Shown here: in pieces, positions 55,613 to 63,765 of the stretch
How positions within the stretch are numbered: position 1 is the first letter of the stretch
Layout of the letters: each line of letters begins with the position of its first letter
Origin: CAIWHR01 sp963708855
GTDB lineage: Bacteria; Pseudomonadota; Gammaproteobacteria; Burkholderiales; Casimicrobiaceae
NCBI GenBank assembly: GCA_963708855.1
Contig: CAVPUM010000002.1
Location: 1-64,000 of the forward strand
Direction of reading: 5' to 3'
Length of the DNA stretch: 64,000 nt
Notes under the pieces: generated by a model
Told to the model about the DNA's origin: nothing
What the model saw: only the letters and a program-made list of their open reading frames with translations
Database searches by the model: none
Translations under genes and position numbers: made by a program

Positions 55613-57208
55613 ATGAGCACCATCGCCCACGATCATGCCGCCGGCTACGGGCACGACGAGCACGCGCAACACCCGAGCGGAATCACGCGCTGGCTGACCA
55701 CGACCAACCACAAGGACATCGGCACGATGTACCTGTGGTTTTCGTTCACGATGTTCCTGGTCGGCGGCACGATGGCCATGATCATCCGGGCCGAGTTGTT
55801 CCAGCCCGGGCTGCAAGTGGCGGATCCCGAATTCTTCAATTCGATGACGACGCTGCATGGCCTCATCATGGTGTTCGGAGCGATCATGCCGGCGGCGGTG
55901 GGGTTCGCCAACTGGCAGATCCCGCTGATGATCGGCGCGCCGGACATGGCATTTGCGCGGATGAACAACTGGAGCTTCTGGTTGCTCCCGCCTGCCGCGA
56001 TCCTGCTCGTCACGTCGCTGTTCGTTCCCGGCGGGGCCGCGGCGGGAGGCTGGACGCTCTATCCGCCGCTCACGGTCCAGGCGGGGATGGGGATGGACCT
56101 CACCATTTTCGCTATCCACATTTTGGGTGCGTCGTCGATCATGGGCTCGATCAACATCATCACGACGATCCTGAACCTGCGCGCGCCCGGCATGACGTTG
56201 ATGCGGATGCCGCTCTTCTGCTGGACGTGGCTCATCACGGCCTACCTGTTGATCGCCGTGATGCCGGTGCTCGCCGGCGCCGTGACCATGCTGCTCACCG
56301 ACCGCCATTTCGGCACGACGTTTTTCAACGCGGCCGGCGGCGGCGATCCTGTGCTGTTCCAGCACGTGTTCTGGTTCTTCGGGCACCCAGAGGTCTACAT
56401 CATCATCCTGCCGGCCTTCGGCATCATCTCGCAGATCATTCCCGCGTTCTCCCGGAAGCCGCTGTTCGGTTACGCGTCGATGGTGTACGCGACCGCGGGC
56501 ATCGCGATCCTGTCGTTCATCGTCTGGGCGCACCACATGTTCACCACGGGGTTGCCGACTGCCGGACTCCTGTTCTTCATGTATGCGACGATGCTGATCG
56601 CGGTGCCCACGGGCGTAAAGGTGTTCAACTGGCTGGCGACGATGTGGCGCGGGTCGATGACGTTCGAGACGCCGATGCTGTTCGCCATCGGCTTCCTGTT
56701 CCTGTTCACCCTGGGCGGATTCACCGGTCTCGTCTGCGCGATCACGCCGGTCGACATCCAGATCCAGGACACTTATTACATCGTCGCCCACTTCCACTAC
56801 GTCATGGTCGCGGGCAGCCTGTTCGCCTTCTTCGGCGGCGCGTACTACTGGATTCCGAAGTGGTCGGGCACGATGTACAACGAGAAGCTCGGCCAAGTCC
56901 ATTTCTGGTCGTCGATGATCTCGTTCAACATCACGTTCTTCCCGATGCACTTCCTTGGCCTCGCCGGGATGCCGCGCCGGATACCCGACTACGCGCAGCA
57001 GTTCGCCGACTGGAACCTGATCGCGTCGGTCGGTGCCTTCTGGTTCGGAGCCACGCAGCTGCTGTTCCTTTATGCGATGGTGCAATGCGCGCGGGGCAAG
57101 GGCGAAAAGGCCCCGGCCAAGCCCTGGGACGGCGCGGACACGCTGGAGTGGACGCTCCCGTCGCCGGTGCCGTACCACACGTTCGAGACGCCGCCGGCGG
57201 TCAAGTGA
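55613..57208 (+). CDS. ctaD: cytochrome c oxidase subunit I
   Basis: Intact 531-residue catalytic subunit of an aa3 oxidase. It shows haem a His in MTTLHGLIMVFG, CuB and Tyr cross-link in FWFFGHPEVYIIILPAFG, the HH pair of IVWAHHMFTTG, and the two haem His of YIVAHFHYVMVAG. The Glu of HPEVYI marks the A1 family. A GGAGA site lies 15 bases before ATG 55613. Its stop overlaps the GTG of the next small gene (GTGA). Confidence 0.95.
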   Translation: MSTIAHDHAAGYGHDEHAQHPSGITRWLTTTNHKDIGTMYLWFSFTMFLVGGTMAMIIRAELFQPGLQVADPEFFNSMTTLHGLIMVFGAIMPAAVGFANWQIPLMIGAPDMAFARMNNWSFWLLPPAAILLVTSLFVPGGAAAGGWTLYPPLTVQAGMGMDLTIFAIHILGASSIMGSINIITTILNLRAPGMTLMRMPLFCWTWLITAYLLIAVMPVLAGAVTMLLTDRHFGTTFFNAAGGGDPVLFQHVFWFFGHPEVYIIILPAFGIISQIIPAFSRKPLFGYASMVYATAGIAILSFIVWAHHMFTTGLPTAGLLFFMYATMLIAVPTGVKVFNWLATMWRGSMTFETPMLFAIGFLFLFTLGGFTGLVCAITPVDIQIQDTYYIVAHFHYVMVAGSLFAFFGGAYYWIPKWSGTMYNEKLGQVHFWSSMISFNITFFPMHFLGLAGMPRRIPDYAQQFADWNLIASVGAFWFGATQLLFLYAMVQCARGKGEKAPAKPWDGADTLEWTLPSPVPYHTFETPPAVK

Positions 57209-57462
57209 CCGCCGACCTGGCATCCCCGGCGCGCGCTGCCATGCCCGCCCTCTCCATGCCGGACACGGAAGCGGCCGCGCGCATCCGGGCGTCGAACCGA
57301 AGGACGGCGCTCACGCTGGTGTCGATCGCCCTCGTGTTCTTCTTCGGCATCATCGCCACGAAGTTCATGGGCGGACCGGCGACCGGCATCGGCGTCGTGG
57401 GTTCCGCCGTGCTGCTCTACCTCGTCGTGGCCATCGGGCGCAATCTGCGCGACAAGCGATGA
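57205..57462 (+). CDS. small membrane protein, probable cytochrome oxidase small assembly protein
   Basis: This 85-residue product from GTG 57205 (or 73 residues from ATG 57241) has two membrane helices (TALTLVSIALVFFFGIIATKF; GVVGSAVLLYLVVAIGR). The first half resembles the cytochrome oxidase small assembly proteins found between ctaD and ctaG in betaproteobacteria. Both ends overlap the neighbouring genes by four bases, which supports it as a real gene. Confidence 0.75.
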   Translation: MTADLASPARAAMPALSMPDTEAAARIRASNRRTALTLVSIALVFFFGIIATKFMGGPATGIGVVGSAVLLYLVVAIGRNLRDKR

Positions 57463-57992
57463 ACCTCGCGCAACGGCACGACAACCGGCTGCTCCTGGCG
57501 AAGCTCTTCGTCGTCGTCATCGCGATGTTCGGCTTCGGCTACGCGCTCGTGCCGTTCTACGAGAAGATTTGCGAGGTCACCGGCCTGCGCAACATCGCGC
57601 AGGCCGATACGGTGCAGAACACCCAGATCGACGCGTCGCGCGCCGTGCGCATCGAGTTCGACTCCAACATCCGCAAGCTGCCGTGGCAATTCCGCGCATT
57701 GACTCCGGTGGTCGACGTGCATCCCGGCGAGCTGCGGCACGTGATGTTCGAAATCGTCAACGTGACCGACCGGGTGATGACCGGCCAGGCGATTCCGAGC
57801 TATGGACCGCCAAATGCGGCGCAGTACTTCCGCAAGCTCGAGTGCTTCTGCTTCTCCCGGCAGACCCTGCAGCCAGGGGAACGGCGGCAGATGCCGGTCG
57901 TGTTCGTCGTCGATGCGGCGCTGCCGGCGGATGTCGCGACGATAACGCTGTCGTACACGTTTTTCGAGGTCGAGGGAGCAGGCAAGTCCTGA
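57459..57992 (+). CDS. ctaG: cytochrome c oxidase assembly protein CtaG/Cox11
   Basis: This 177-residue copper chaperone delivers copper to the CuB site of subunit I. One N-terminal helix (LFVVVIAMFGFGYALVPFY) is followed by a periplasmic immunoglobulin-like domain with the copper-binding KLECFCFSRQTL Cys pair. The C-terminal ITLSYTFFEVE is typical. The start overlaps the preceding stop (ATGA). Confidence 0.94.
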   Translation: MNLAQRHDNRLLLAKLFVVVIAMFGFGYALVPFYEKICEVTGLRNIAQADTVQNTQIDASRAVRIEFDSNIRKLPWQFRALTPVVDVHPGELRHVMFEIVNVTDRVMTGQAIPSYGPPNAAQYFRKLECFCFSRQTLQPGERRQMPVVFVVDAALPADVATITLSYTFFEVEGAGKS

Positions 57993-58049
57993 TCAACGGG
58001 GCGGGTGCGTTTCGTCTGCGCCCGCCGGTTCAACGAGAGGTTTCCAGCG

Positions 58050-58910
58050 ATGAGCGCAGCACAGACCGGCGCCAAACCGTATTACTTCGTACCACAGCCC
58101 TCGTACTGGCCGCTCGTCGGTTCCGTCGCACTGCTCCTGCTCGGCATGGGGGCGGCCTTCTGGATGAACAGCGTCGCCGCCGGGGCTTGGATGGTGGCGG
58201 CCGGCTTCGCCGTCCTGGTCGTGATGCTGTTCGGGTGGTTCGGCACCGTGATCCGCGAATCCGAGGCGCGTCTTTACAACAAGAAGGTGGATGCATCGTT
58301 CCGCTGGAGCATGAGCTGGTTCATCTTCTCCGAGGTGATGTTCTTCGCCGCGTTCTTCGGCGCGCTGTTCTACATCCGCAGCCTCTCGGTGCCGGATCTC
58401 GGCAGCCTGACGTCGAAGCTGCTCTGGCCCGATTACACGGCGGACTGGCCGACGGTGGGCCCGTACATCAAGGAGCCGTTCACGCCGATGGGGGCGATCG
58501 GGATCCCGCTGCTCAACACCATCATCCTGCTCAGTTCAGGCTTCACGCTGACCGTCGCCCACCATGCGCTCAAGGCCGGTCACCGCGGTGCGCTCAAGCT
58601 CTGGCTGTTCGCGACCATCGCGCTGGGATTCACGTTCATCGGCTTCCAGGCCTACGAATACTTCCACGCGTACAGCGCGCTCAATCTCAAGCTGTCGACC
58701 GGCGTCTACGGCTCGACGTTCTTCATGCTGACGGGGTTCCATGGCGCGCACGTGACCATCGGCGCGATCATGCTGTCGGTGATGCTTGCGCGCGCGATCA
58801 AGGGTCACTTCGACAACGAGCACCACTTCGCGTTCGAGGCGGCGGCGTGGTACTGGCACTTCGTCGACGTCGTCTGGCTGCTCCTGTTCGTGCTCGTCTA
58901 CTGGCTCTGA
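58050..58910 (+). CDS. ctaE: cytochrome c oxidase subunit III
   Basis: Intact 286-residue subunit III with seven helices. It begins KPYYFVPQPSYWPLVGSVAL and carries WSMSWFIFSEVMFFAAFFGALFY in part, FIGFQAYEYFHAY, FFMLTGFHGAHVTIGAIML, and a final YWHFVDVVWLLLFVLVYWL. It is paralogous to coxP of the alternative operon. The DUF2970 gene that often sits just upstream in related genomes is not present. Confidence 0.94.
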   Translation: MSAAQTGAKPYYFVPQPSYWPLVGSVALLLLGMGAAFWMNSVAAGAWMVAAGFAVLVVMLFGWFGTVIRESEARLYNKKVDASFRWSMSWFIFSEVMFFAAFFGALFYIRSLSVPDLGSLTSKLLWPDYTADWPTVGPYIKEPFTPMGAIGIPLLNTIILLSSGFTLTVAHHALKAGHRGALKLWLFATIALGFTFIGFQAYEYFHAYSALNLKLSTGVYGSTFFMLTGFHGAHVTIGAIMLSVMLARAIKGHFDNEHHFAFEAAAWYWHFVDVVWLLLFVLVYWL

Positions 58911-58982
58911 CGGGGCCGCGCCTGCGGGGGGCAAAGTCCGCGCGGGCAACTCGCGCGGCGGTGCGGACGTACCAGGAAGGAT

Positions 58983-59183
58983 TCAGCGCAGGCCGCCCGG
59001 GGAGATCCATCCGAGCTTGTAGGAGGCGACCAGCAACACGACGAGCGCGGCGGACAGCGCCACGCGGATCCCCAGGGCCCTGACCATGCGCGTACCCTGG
59101 CCGCGGTCGTGATAGAGATAGTAGAGCGCCGAGAACAGGCTCGCGATGACCGCCACGAGGCCCGCGATGACGATGATCTTCAT
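58983..59183 (-). CDS. twin transmembrane protein (DUF2909)
   Basis: This 66-residue protein begins MKIIVIAGLVAVIASLFSAL and has two helices joined by a short basic loop (YYLYHDRGQGTRMVRALGIR), the DUF2909 form common next to oxidase genes. It is on the opposite strand to the operon, between ctaE and SURF1. Function is unknown. ATG 59183 was preferred to 59204 by resemblance to homologues. Confidence 0.82.
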   Translation of the reverse strand: MKIIVIAGLVAVIASLFSALYYLYHDRGQGTRMVRALGIRVALSAALVVLLVASYKLGWISPGGLR

Positions 59184-59213
59184 GCCGCTCTGTCCACCGG
59201 CCAAGTGTAGAGG

Positions 59214-59999
59214 ATGCGGCCGTCGATGCCAAACCGGCTGAGCACCGTCGACCGATACGTGCCGGCGGCGTCAGTCGCGCGGAGATCTCGCCCGCGCCTC
59301 GTACCCACGCTCGCGGCGATCGCCTCGGTCGCGGCGTGTGTCGCGGCCGGCAACTGGCAGCAGGGCCGGATGCATGCGAAGGAAGCCCTGCGCGCACAGT
59401 ACGACGCGGCGACGACAGCGGCGCCGGTCGCGCTCGCCAGCCTGTCAGCCGCCGCGGATTGGGCGTCGCTGCGCTACCGGCCCGTCGCGGCGACCGGCAC
59501 CTACCAGGCGGAGCGGCAGATCTTCATCGACAACAAGGTGGCCGCCGGACGCGCGGGCTTTCACGTCGTGACGCCGCTCTCGCTCCCCGACGGCCGTGTC
59601 GTGCTGGTCAATCGCGGCTGGATCGCGCAGAAGGCCTCGCGGGCGGCGTTGCCGGATGTGCCGCCGCCGCCGGGCACGGTGACGGTACAGGGGCGGATTG
59701 CGATTCCGGCCACGGGCTATCTCGAGCTGCAACCGGAAGCGACGAGTGGCGTGATCCGGCAGAACCTCGACCCAGCCCGATTTGCCGCGACGACGGGTCT
59801 GGCCGTATTGCCGGCGGTGATCGAGGCGACCGCCGCGCCCACGCCCGACGACGGGCTTGTCCGCGACTGGCCGGCGCCGGATTTCGGAATCGAAACGCAT
59901 CGGATCTACATGGTGCAGTGGTACGCGTTTGCGCTGCTCGCCGCCGGTCTGTGGCTCTGGTTCCATCGCCCGCGGGCCGCCGGGAAAGAATATGGTTGA
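59214..59999 (+). CDS. SURF1-family oxidase assembly protein
   Basis: This 261-residue inner-membrane protein has two terminal helices and a periplasmic domain. SURF1 landmarks are GNWQQGRMHAKEAL, YRPVAATGTYQAERQIF, GFHVVTPLSLPDGRVVLVNRGWI and GIETHRIYMVQWYAFAL. It aids haem a insertion into subunit I. It follows DUF2909, which is divergent from it, and overlaps the next gene by eight bases. Confidence 0.9.
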   Translation: MRPSMPNRLSTVDRYVPAASVARRSRPRLVPTLAAIASVAACVAAGNWQQGRMHAKEALRAQYDAATTAAPVALASLSAAADWASLRYRPVAATGTYQAERQIFIDNKVAAGRAGFHVVTPLSLPDGRVVLVNRGWIAQKASRAALPDVPPPPGTVTVQGRIAIPATGYLELQPEATSGVIRQNLDPARFAATTGLAVLPAVIEATAAPTPDDGLVRDWPAPDFGIETHRIYMVQWYAFALLAAGLWLWFHRPRAAGKEYG

Positions 60000-60579
60000 A
60001 GGAACTGCACCGATGGCGCCGCGCCCGCGCGCGGAGGGCGGACGACGCACGCTGCTGCTGATCGCCGCGGTCACGGTCGCGCCCGTCATCGCGTCCTACA
60101 CCGCGTATTACTTTTTTCCGCGCCCGCCTGCGGCGAATTACGGAACCCTGCTGCCGACCGCACCGGTCACGGGCATCGAGGGGACGCGGCCCGACGGATC
60201 GAAGTTTCGCCTGGAGGATCTGCGCGGGCGCTGGGTGCTGGTCGCGCACGGGCGCGGTGACTGCGATGCCGTCTGCGAGCACAAACTATATGCGACGCGG
60301 CAGGCGCGCACGATGCAGGGCAAGGAGCAGGACCGCGTCGTCCGTGCCTGGCTCGTTCTGGGTGACGCCGAGCCTCCGGCCGCGTTGCTCGCGCAGCACC
60401 CGGGCCTCGTCGTCGTCCGGGTGCCCGAATCCGTGCCCGCGCGATTTCCCGGCGGCGCGGACCCGCTCTACCTGGTCGACCCGCTCGGCAATCTGGTGCT
60501 GCGCTACCCGGACGATCCGGACATCAAGGGAATCGCCAAGGACCTGACACGCCTGCTCAAGGCGTCGCGCATCGGTTGA
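59992..60579 (+). CDS. membrane-anchored thioredoxin-like protein of the oxidase cluster
   Basis: This 195-residue protein has one N-terminal helix (LLLIAAVTVAPVIASYTAYYF) and a SCO/thioredoxin-like domain (FRLEDLRGRWVLVAHGRGDC). It keeps a C-x3-C pair (CDAVC, about residue 89) but lacks the downstream His of true SCO copper chaperones. Similar genes follow SURF1 in betaproteobacterial oxidase clusters, so an assembly role is likely. The next gene in related clusters is usually ctaA, which is missing here. Confidence 0.75.
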   Translation: MVEGTAPMAPRPRAEGGRRTLLLIAAVTVAPVIASYTAYYFFPRPPAANYGTLLPTAPVTGIEGTRPDGSKFRLEDLRGRWVLVAHGRGDCDAVCEHKLYATRQARTMQGKEQDRVVRAWLVLGDAEPPAALLAQHPGLVVVRVPESVPARFPGGADPLYLVDPLGNLVLRYPDDPDIKGIAKDLTRLLKASRIG

Positions 60580-60674
60580 GGGGCGAACCTGCCCGGTGGA
60601 TGGTAAGATAATTCCCCCGATTCGCCGCCCCGGCCTCTGACCTCGCCGGCCGCCCATCACGCCAATCGCTGCCT

Positions 60675-61556
60675 GTGACGACGCTCGCCCTTGCCGAGAA
60701 CCGGCTGAAACACTTTCTCGCGCTGACGAAGCCGCGGGTGGTGTCGCTGATCGTCTTCTGCGCGGTCATCGGCATGTTCCTCGCGACGCCGGGACTGCCG
60801 CCGGCGGACGTCGTGTTCTTCGCCACGATCGGCATCGCGCTCGTGGCCGGTGCGGCCGCGGCGTTCAATTGCCTGGTCGAGCAGAAGGTCGACGCGCTGA
60901 TGGCGCGCACGCGCCGGCGGCCGCTGCCCAGCGGCGAGCTGACGTCGCTCCCGACGCTCGCCTTCGCCGGCATCGTCGGCGGACTCGGGCTCGTGCTGCT
61001 GCACGCATACGTCAACGCGCTGACGATGTGGCTGACGCTCGCGACCTTCGTCGGCTACGCCGTCGTGTACACGGTGCTGCTGAAGCCCGCCACGCCGCAG
61101 AACATCGTGATCGGCGGCGCGTCGGGCGCGATGCCGCCGGTGCTGGGCTGGGCCGCCGTGACCGGCGACGTCGGGCCGGAGCCGCTGATCCTGTTCCTGA
61201 TCATCTTCGTCTGGACGCCGCCGCACTTCTGGTCGCTCGCGCTCTACCGCGTCAAGGACTACGCGAACGCCGGGCTCCCGATGCTGCCGGTGACCCACGG
61301 CCGGCGCTACACGCAGCTGCAGATCGTGCTCTACACCTGCGCGCTCGTCGCGGTGACGCTGCTGCCCTACGCGATCCGCATGAGCGGGGAGCTCTACCTC
61401 GTCGCCGCGCTCGCGCTCGGCGGCGTGTTCCTGCTGTATGCGGTGCAGCTGTACCGCGACTACAGCGACCTCCTCGCGCGCGCGACGTTCAAGTACTCGA
61501 TCTGGTATCTCGCGGCGCTGTTCTCGGCGCTGCTGATCGACCACTACTGGCGCTGA
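60675..61556 (+). CDS. ctaB: protoheme IX farnesyltransferase (heme O synthase)
   Basis: Intact 293-residue UbiA-type prenyltransferase with about nine helices; it converts haem b to haem O. The Asp-rich prenyl-diphosphate motif is in NCLVEQKVDALMARTRRRP, and a second acidic site is in LALYRVKDYANAGLPML. Start is GTG 60675. The stop overlaps the SCO gene by one base. Confidence 0.94.
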   Translation: MTTLALAENRLKHFLALTKPRVVSLIVFCAVIGMFLATPGLPPADVVFFATIGIALVAGAAAAFNCLVEQKVDALMARTRRRPLPSGELTSLPTLAFAGIVGGLGLVLLHAYVNALTMWLTLATFVGYAVVYTVLLKPATPQNIVIGGASGAMPPVLGWAAVTGDVGPEPLILFLIIFVWTPPHFWSLALYRVKDYANAGLPMLPVTHGRRYTQLQIVLYTCALVAVTLLPYAIRMSGELYLVAALALGGVFLLYAVQLYRDYSDLLARATFKYSIWYLAALFSALLIDHYWR

Positions 61557-62155
61557 TGCGCATGGTGACGAAAGTCGCGATCCTTCTGGTCGCGCTGACG
61601 CTGGCGCTTGCCGGCTGCGGCCCGGACGGACCTCAGTTCAAGGCTTCCGACGTCACCGGAACGGCGTTCGGCCGCGATTTCGCGCTCACGGACCACACCG
61701 GCAAGCCGCGCACGCTGGCGGATTTCCGCGGCAAGATCGTCGTGCTGTTCTTCGGCTACACGCAGTGCCCCGACGTCTGCCCGACGACGCTTTCCACGCT
61801 GGCCGACGCGATGCGGCGCCTGGGCCCGGACGCGGCCCGGGTGCAGGTGCTGTTCGTGACGGTCGATCCGGAGCGCGATACGGCGGAACTCCTGTCGCAC
61901 TACGTGCCTGCCTTCGACCCGTCGTTCCTGGGTCTGTGGGGCGATGCCGACGCGACCGCCCGCACGGCGAAGGAATTCAAGATCCTCTACCAGAAGCAGC
62001 CGGGCAGGACGCCCGAAACCTATACGATGGATCACTCGGCCGGATCGTTCGTGTTCGATGCCGAGGGCCGCCTGCGCCTGTACGTCGGGCACGGGCAGGA
62101 CGCCGAGTTCTTCGCGCACGACATCCGCGAATTGCTGCGCACCGCGAAATCGTAG
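61556..62155 (+). CDS. SCO-family copper chaperone lipoprotein
   Basis: This 199-residue lipoprotein (lipobox ALAGC at about residue 20) has a thioredoxin fold. Copper ligands are the C-x3-C of QCPDVCPTT and the His of MDHSAGSF. SCO proteins metallate the CuA centre of subunit II, and two subunits II are encoded in this window. An alternative start lies at 61562. It is convergent with gloA. Confidence 0.92.
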   Translation: MRMVTKVAILLVALTLALAGCGPDGPQFKASDVTGTAFGRDFALTDHTGKPRTLADFRGKIVVLFFGYTQCPDVCPTTLSTLADAMRRLGPDAARVQVLFVTVDPERDTAELLSHYVPAFDPSFLGLWGDADATARTAKEFKILYQKQPGRTPETYTMDHSAGSFVFDAEGRLRLYVGHGQDAEFFAHDIRELLRTAKS

Positions 62156-62194
62156 CCAATCCGCCGCCGTCGCGCGCGCGACCCTTCGCCGAGC

Positions 62195-62599
62195 TCAGCC
62201 GGCCTTTCTGCACTCGATCAGCTCGATCTTGTAGCCGTCGGGGTCCTGGACGAACGCTATGACGCTCGTGCCGCCCTTCACCGGGCCCGCTTCGCGCGTC
62301 ACGGTGCCGCCGAAGCTTGCCGCGGCGGCGCGCACCGCGGCGCAGGTCGCCGCCGCGTCGTCCACCTCGATGGCGAGGTGACCGAATCCGGTGCCGAGGT
62401 CGTAGGCGCGGACGCCGTAGTTGTACGTGAGCTCGACCACCGCGCCGCGCGATTCGTCGCCGTAGCCGACGAAGGCCAGCGTGTACTTCTGCTCGGGCCG
62501 GTCGGTCGTGCGCAGAAGCTGCATGCCGAGGACACGGGTGTAGAAGTCGACCGCGCGCTGGAGATCGCCCACGCGCAGCATCGTGTGCAGCATTCGCAT
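62195..62599 (-). CDS. gloA: lactoylglutathione lyase (glyoxalase I)
   Basis: This 134-residue metalloenzyme isomerises the hemithioacetal of methylglyoxal and glutathione. Metal-binding residues are seen in MLHTMLRVGDL (His), VVELTYNYGV (Glu), GFGHLAIEVDD (His) and YKIELIE (Glu). The length fits the short nickel-dependent bacterial class. It lies 22 bases downstream of the rubredoxin gene. Confidence 0.94.
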   Translation of the reverse strand: MRMLHTMLRVGDLQRAVDFYTRVLGMQLLRTTDRPEQKYTLAFVGYGDESRGAVVELTYNYGVRAYDLGTGFGHLAIEVDDAAATCAAVRAAAASFGGTVTREAGPVKGGTSVIAFVQDPDGYKIELIECRKAG

Positions 62600-62621
62600 T
62601 TGTCAGCCCTCCATGAATGCT

Positions 62622-62786
62622 TCAGAACTCGGCGAGCTCGAAGTCTTCCTTGCGCGCCCCGCATTCGGGGCAGGTCCAGTTCGGCGGCACGTCCTCCCAC
62701 TTCGTTCCCGGCGGGATGCCTTCGTCGGGAGCGCCGGCCGCCTCGTCGTAGATCCAGCCGCAGATGAGGCACATGTATTTTTTCAT
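62622..62786 (-). CDS. rubredoxin
   Basis: This 54-residue iron protein has the two C-x2-C knuckles CLIC and CPEC that hold a single iron, and the conserved GWIYDEAAGAPDEGIPPGT. It is a one-electron carrier. It is divergent from thiD and upstream of gloA on the same strand. Confidence 0.95.
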   Translation of the reverse strand: MKKYMCLICGWIYDEAAGAPDEGIPPGTKWEDVPPNWTCPECGARKEDFELAEF

Positions 62787-62811
62787 GGGGAAAGGGTCGT
62801 TGGAGTAAAAT
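62782..62811 (+). promoter_or_regulatory. possible promoter of thiD-thiE
   Basis: A good -10 box TAAAAT (62806-62811) lies 18 bases after TTCATG (62782-62787), which matches -35 at three of six bases. It would give a leader of about 70 bases for thiD. No THI-box-like conserved fold was recognised in that leader. Confidence 0.3.
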
Positions 62812-62889
62812 CCCGCAATTCTAGCAAGCGCGCCGCGCATCGCGCGACTGCTGCGGCTACATTCGCTTCGAACCAACAGCCGCCCATCC

Positions 62890-63765
62890 ATGCCCGCCGA
62901 CACCGGACCCGCGTTTCCTCCCATCGTGCTGACGTTCGCCGCGTCGGATCCGTCGAGCGGCGCCGGCCTGCAGGCCGACCTGCTGACCTGCGCGAGCATG
63001 GGCTGCCACCCTCTGTCGGTGGTGACGGCGATCACGGTGCAGGACACGCGCGGCGTCGAGGGCGTGCTGGCGTTGGACGCCGAATGGGTGGCCGACCAGG
63101 CGCGCTGCCTGCTCGAGGACATGCCGGTGGATGCGTTCAAGATCGGCGTGCTGGGGAGCGTCGAGAGCATTGCCGCCGTCGCGGAGATCGTTGCCGACTA
63201 TCCCGACGTCCCGCTGGTGTTCGACCCCGTGCTGACGTCGGGCCGCGGCGACGAATTCGCGTCGGACGAGATGATCGACGCGATCCGCGAACTGCTGCTG
63301 CCGCACACCACGATCCTGACGCCGAACAGCATCGAGGCGCGAAGGCTCGCCGACGCCGAGGACGACGACGCGCCGCTTGCCGTCTGCGCCGAGCGGCTGA
63401 TCGAGATGGGCGCGCAGTACGTGCTCATCACCGGCACGCACGAGGCCACGCCGGAGGTCGTCAACACGCTGTACGCGAAAAACGGCATCGTGCGCAGCGA
63501 CACCTGGGCCCGTTTGCCCGGCAGCTACCACGGCTCGGGTTGCACGCTGGCATCCGCCATTGCCGCCATGCTCGCCAACGGGCTCGACCTGCCCGACGCG
63601 GTGCGCGAGGCGCAGGACTACGTGTGGCAGACGCTCAAGAGCGCGTACCGGCCGGGCATGGGCCAGTTCATTCCCGATCGGCTGTTCTGGGCGCGGGAGG
63701 ACGCGGCCACGCCCGCGGACGACACCGCAGCGCCGTCCGCTTCCGATGCGCGCAGCCGGCATTGA
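62890..63765 (+). CDS. thiD: hydroxymethylpyrimidine/phosphomethylpyrimidine kinase
   Basis: This 291-residue ribokinase-fold enzyme phosphorylates HMP and HMP-P in thiamine synthesis. It shows VLTFAASDPSSGAGLQADL at the N-terminus (SDP-GAG signature), KIGVLGS, LVFDPVLTSGRG, ILTPNSIEARRL, and the ATP/anion-hole text SYHGSGCTLASAIAAML. The C-terminus carries an extra Ala/Asp-rich tail of about 20 residues that overlaps the thiE start. Confidence 0.93.
   Translation: MPADTGPAFPPIVLTFAASDPSSGAGLQADLLTCASMGCHPLSVVTAITVQDTRGVEGVLALDAEWVADQARCLLEDMPVDAFKIGVLGSVESIAAVAEIVADYPDVPLVFDPVLTSGRGDEFASDEMIDAIRELLLPHTTILTPNSIEARRLADAEDDDAPLAVCAERLIEMGAQYVLITGTHEATPEVVNTLYAKNGIVRSDTWARLPGSYHGSGCTLASAIAAMLANGLDLPDAVREAQDYVWQTLKSAYRPGMGQFIPDRLFWAREDAATPADDTAAPSASDARSRH

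Noticed and set aside
54680..57223. Minus-strand frame of 847 codons over ctaC-ctaD
   Set aside because: Antisense of the conserved oxidase genes; composition is Arg/His-rich and motif-free.
62812..62889. TPP riboswitch upstream of thiD
   Set aside because: The leader is under 80 bases and no CUGAGA-type THI-box core was seen.
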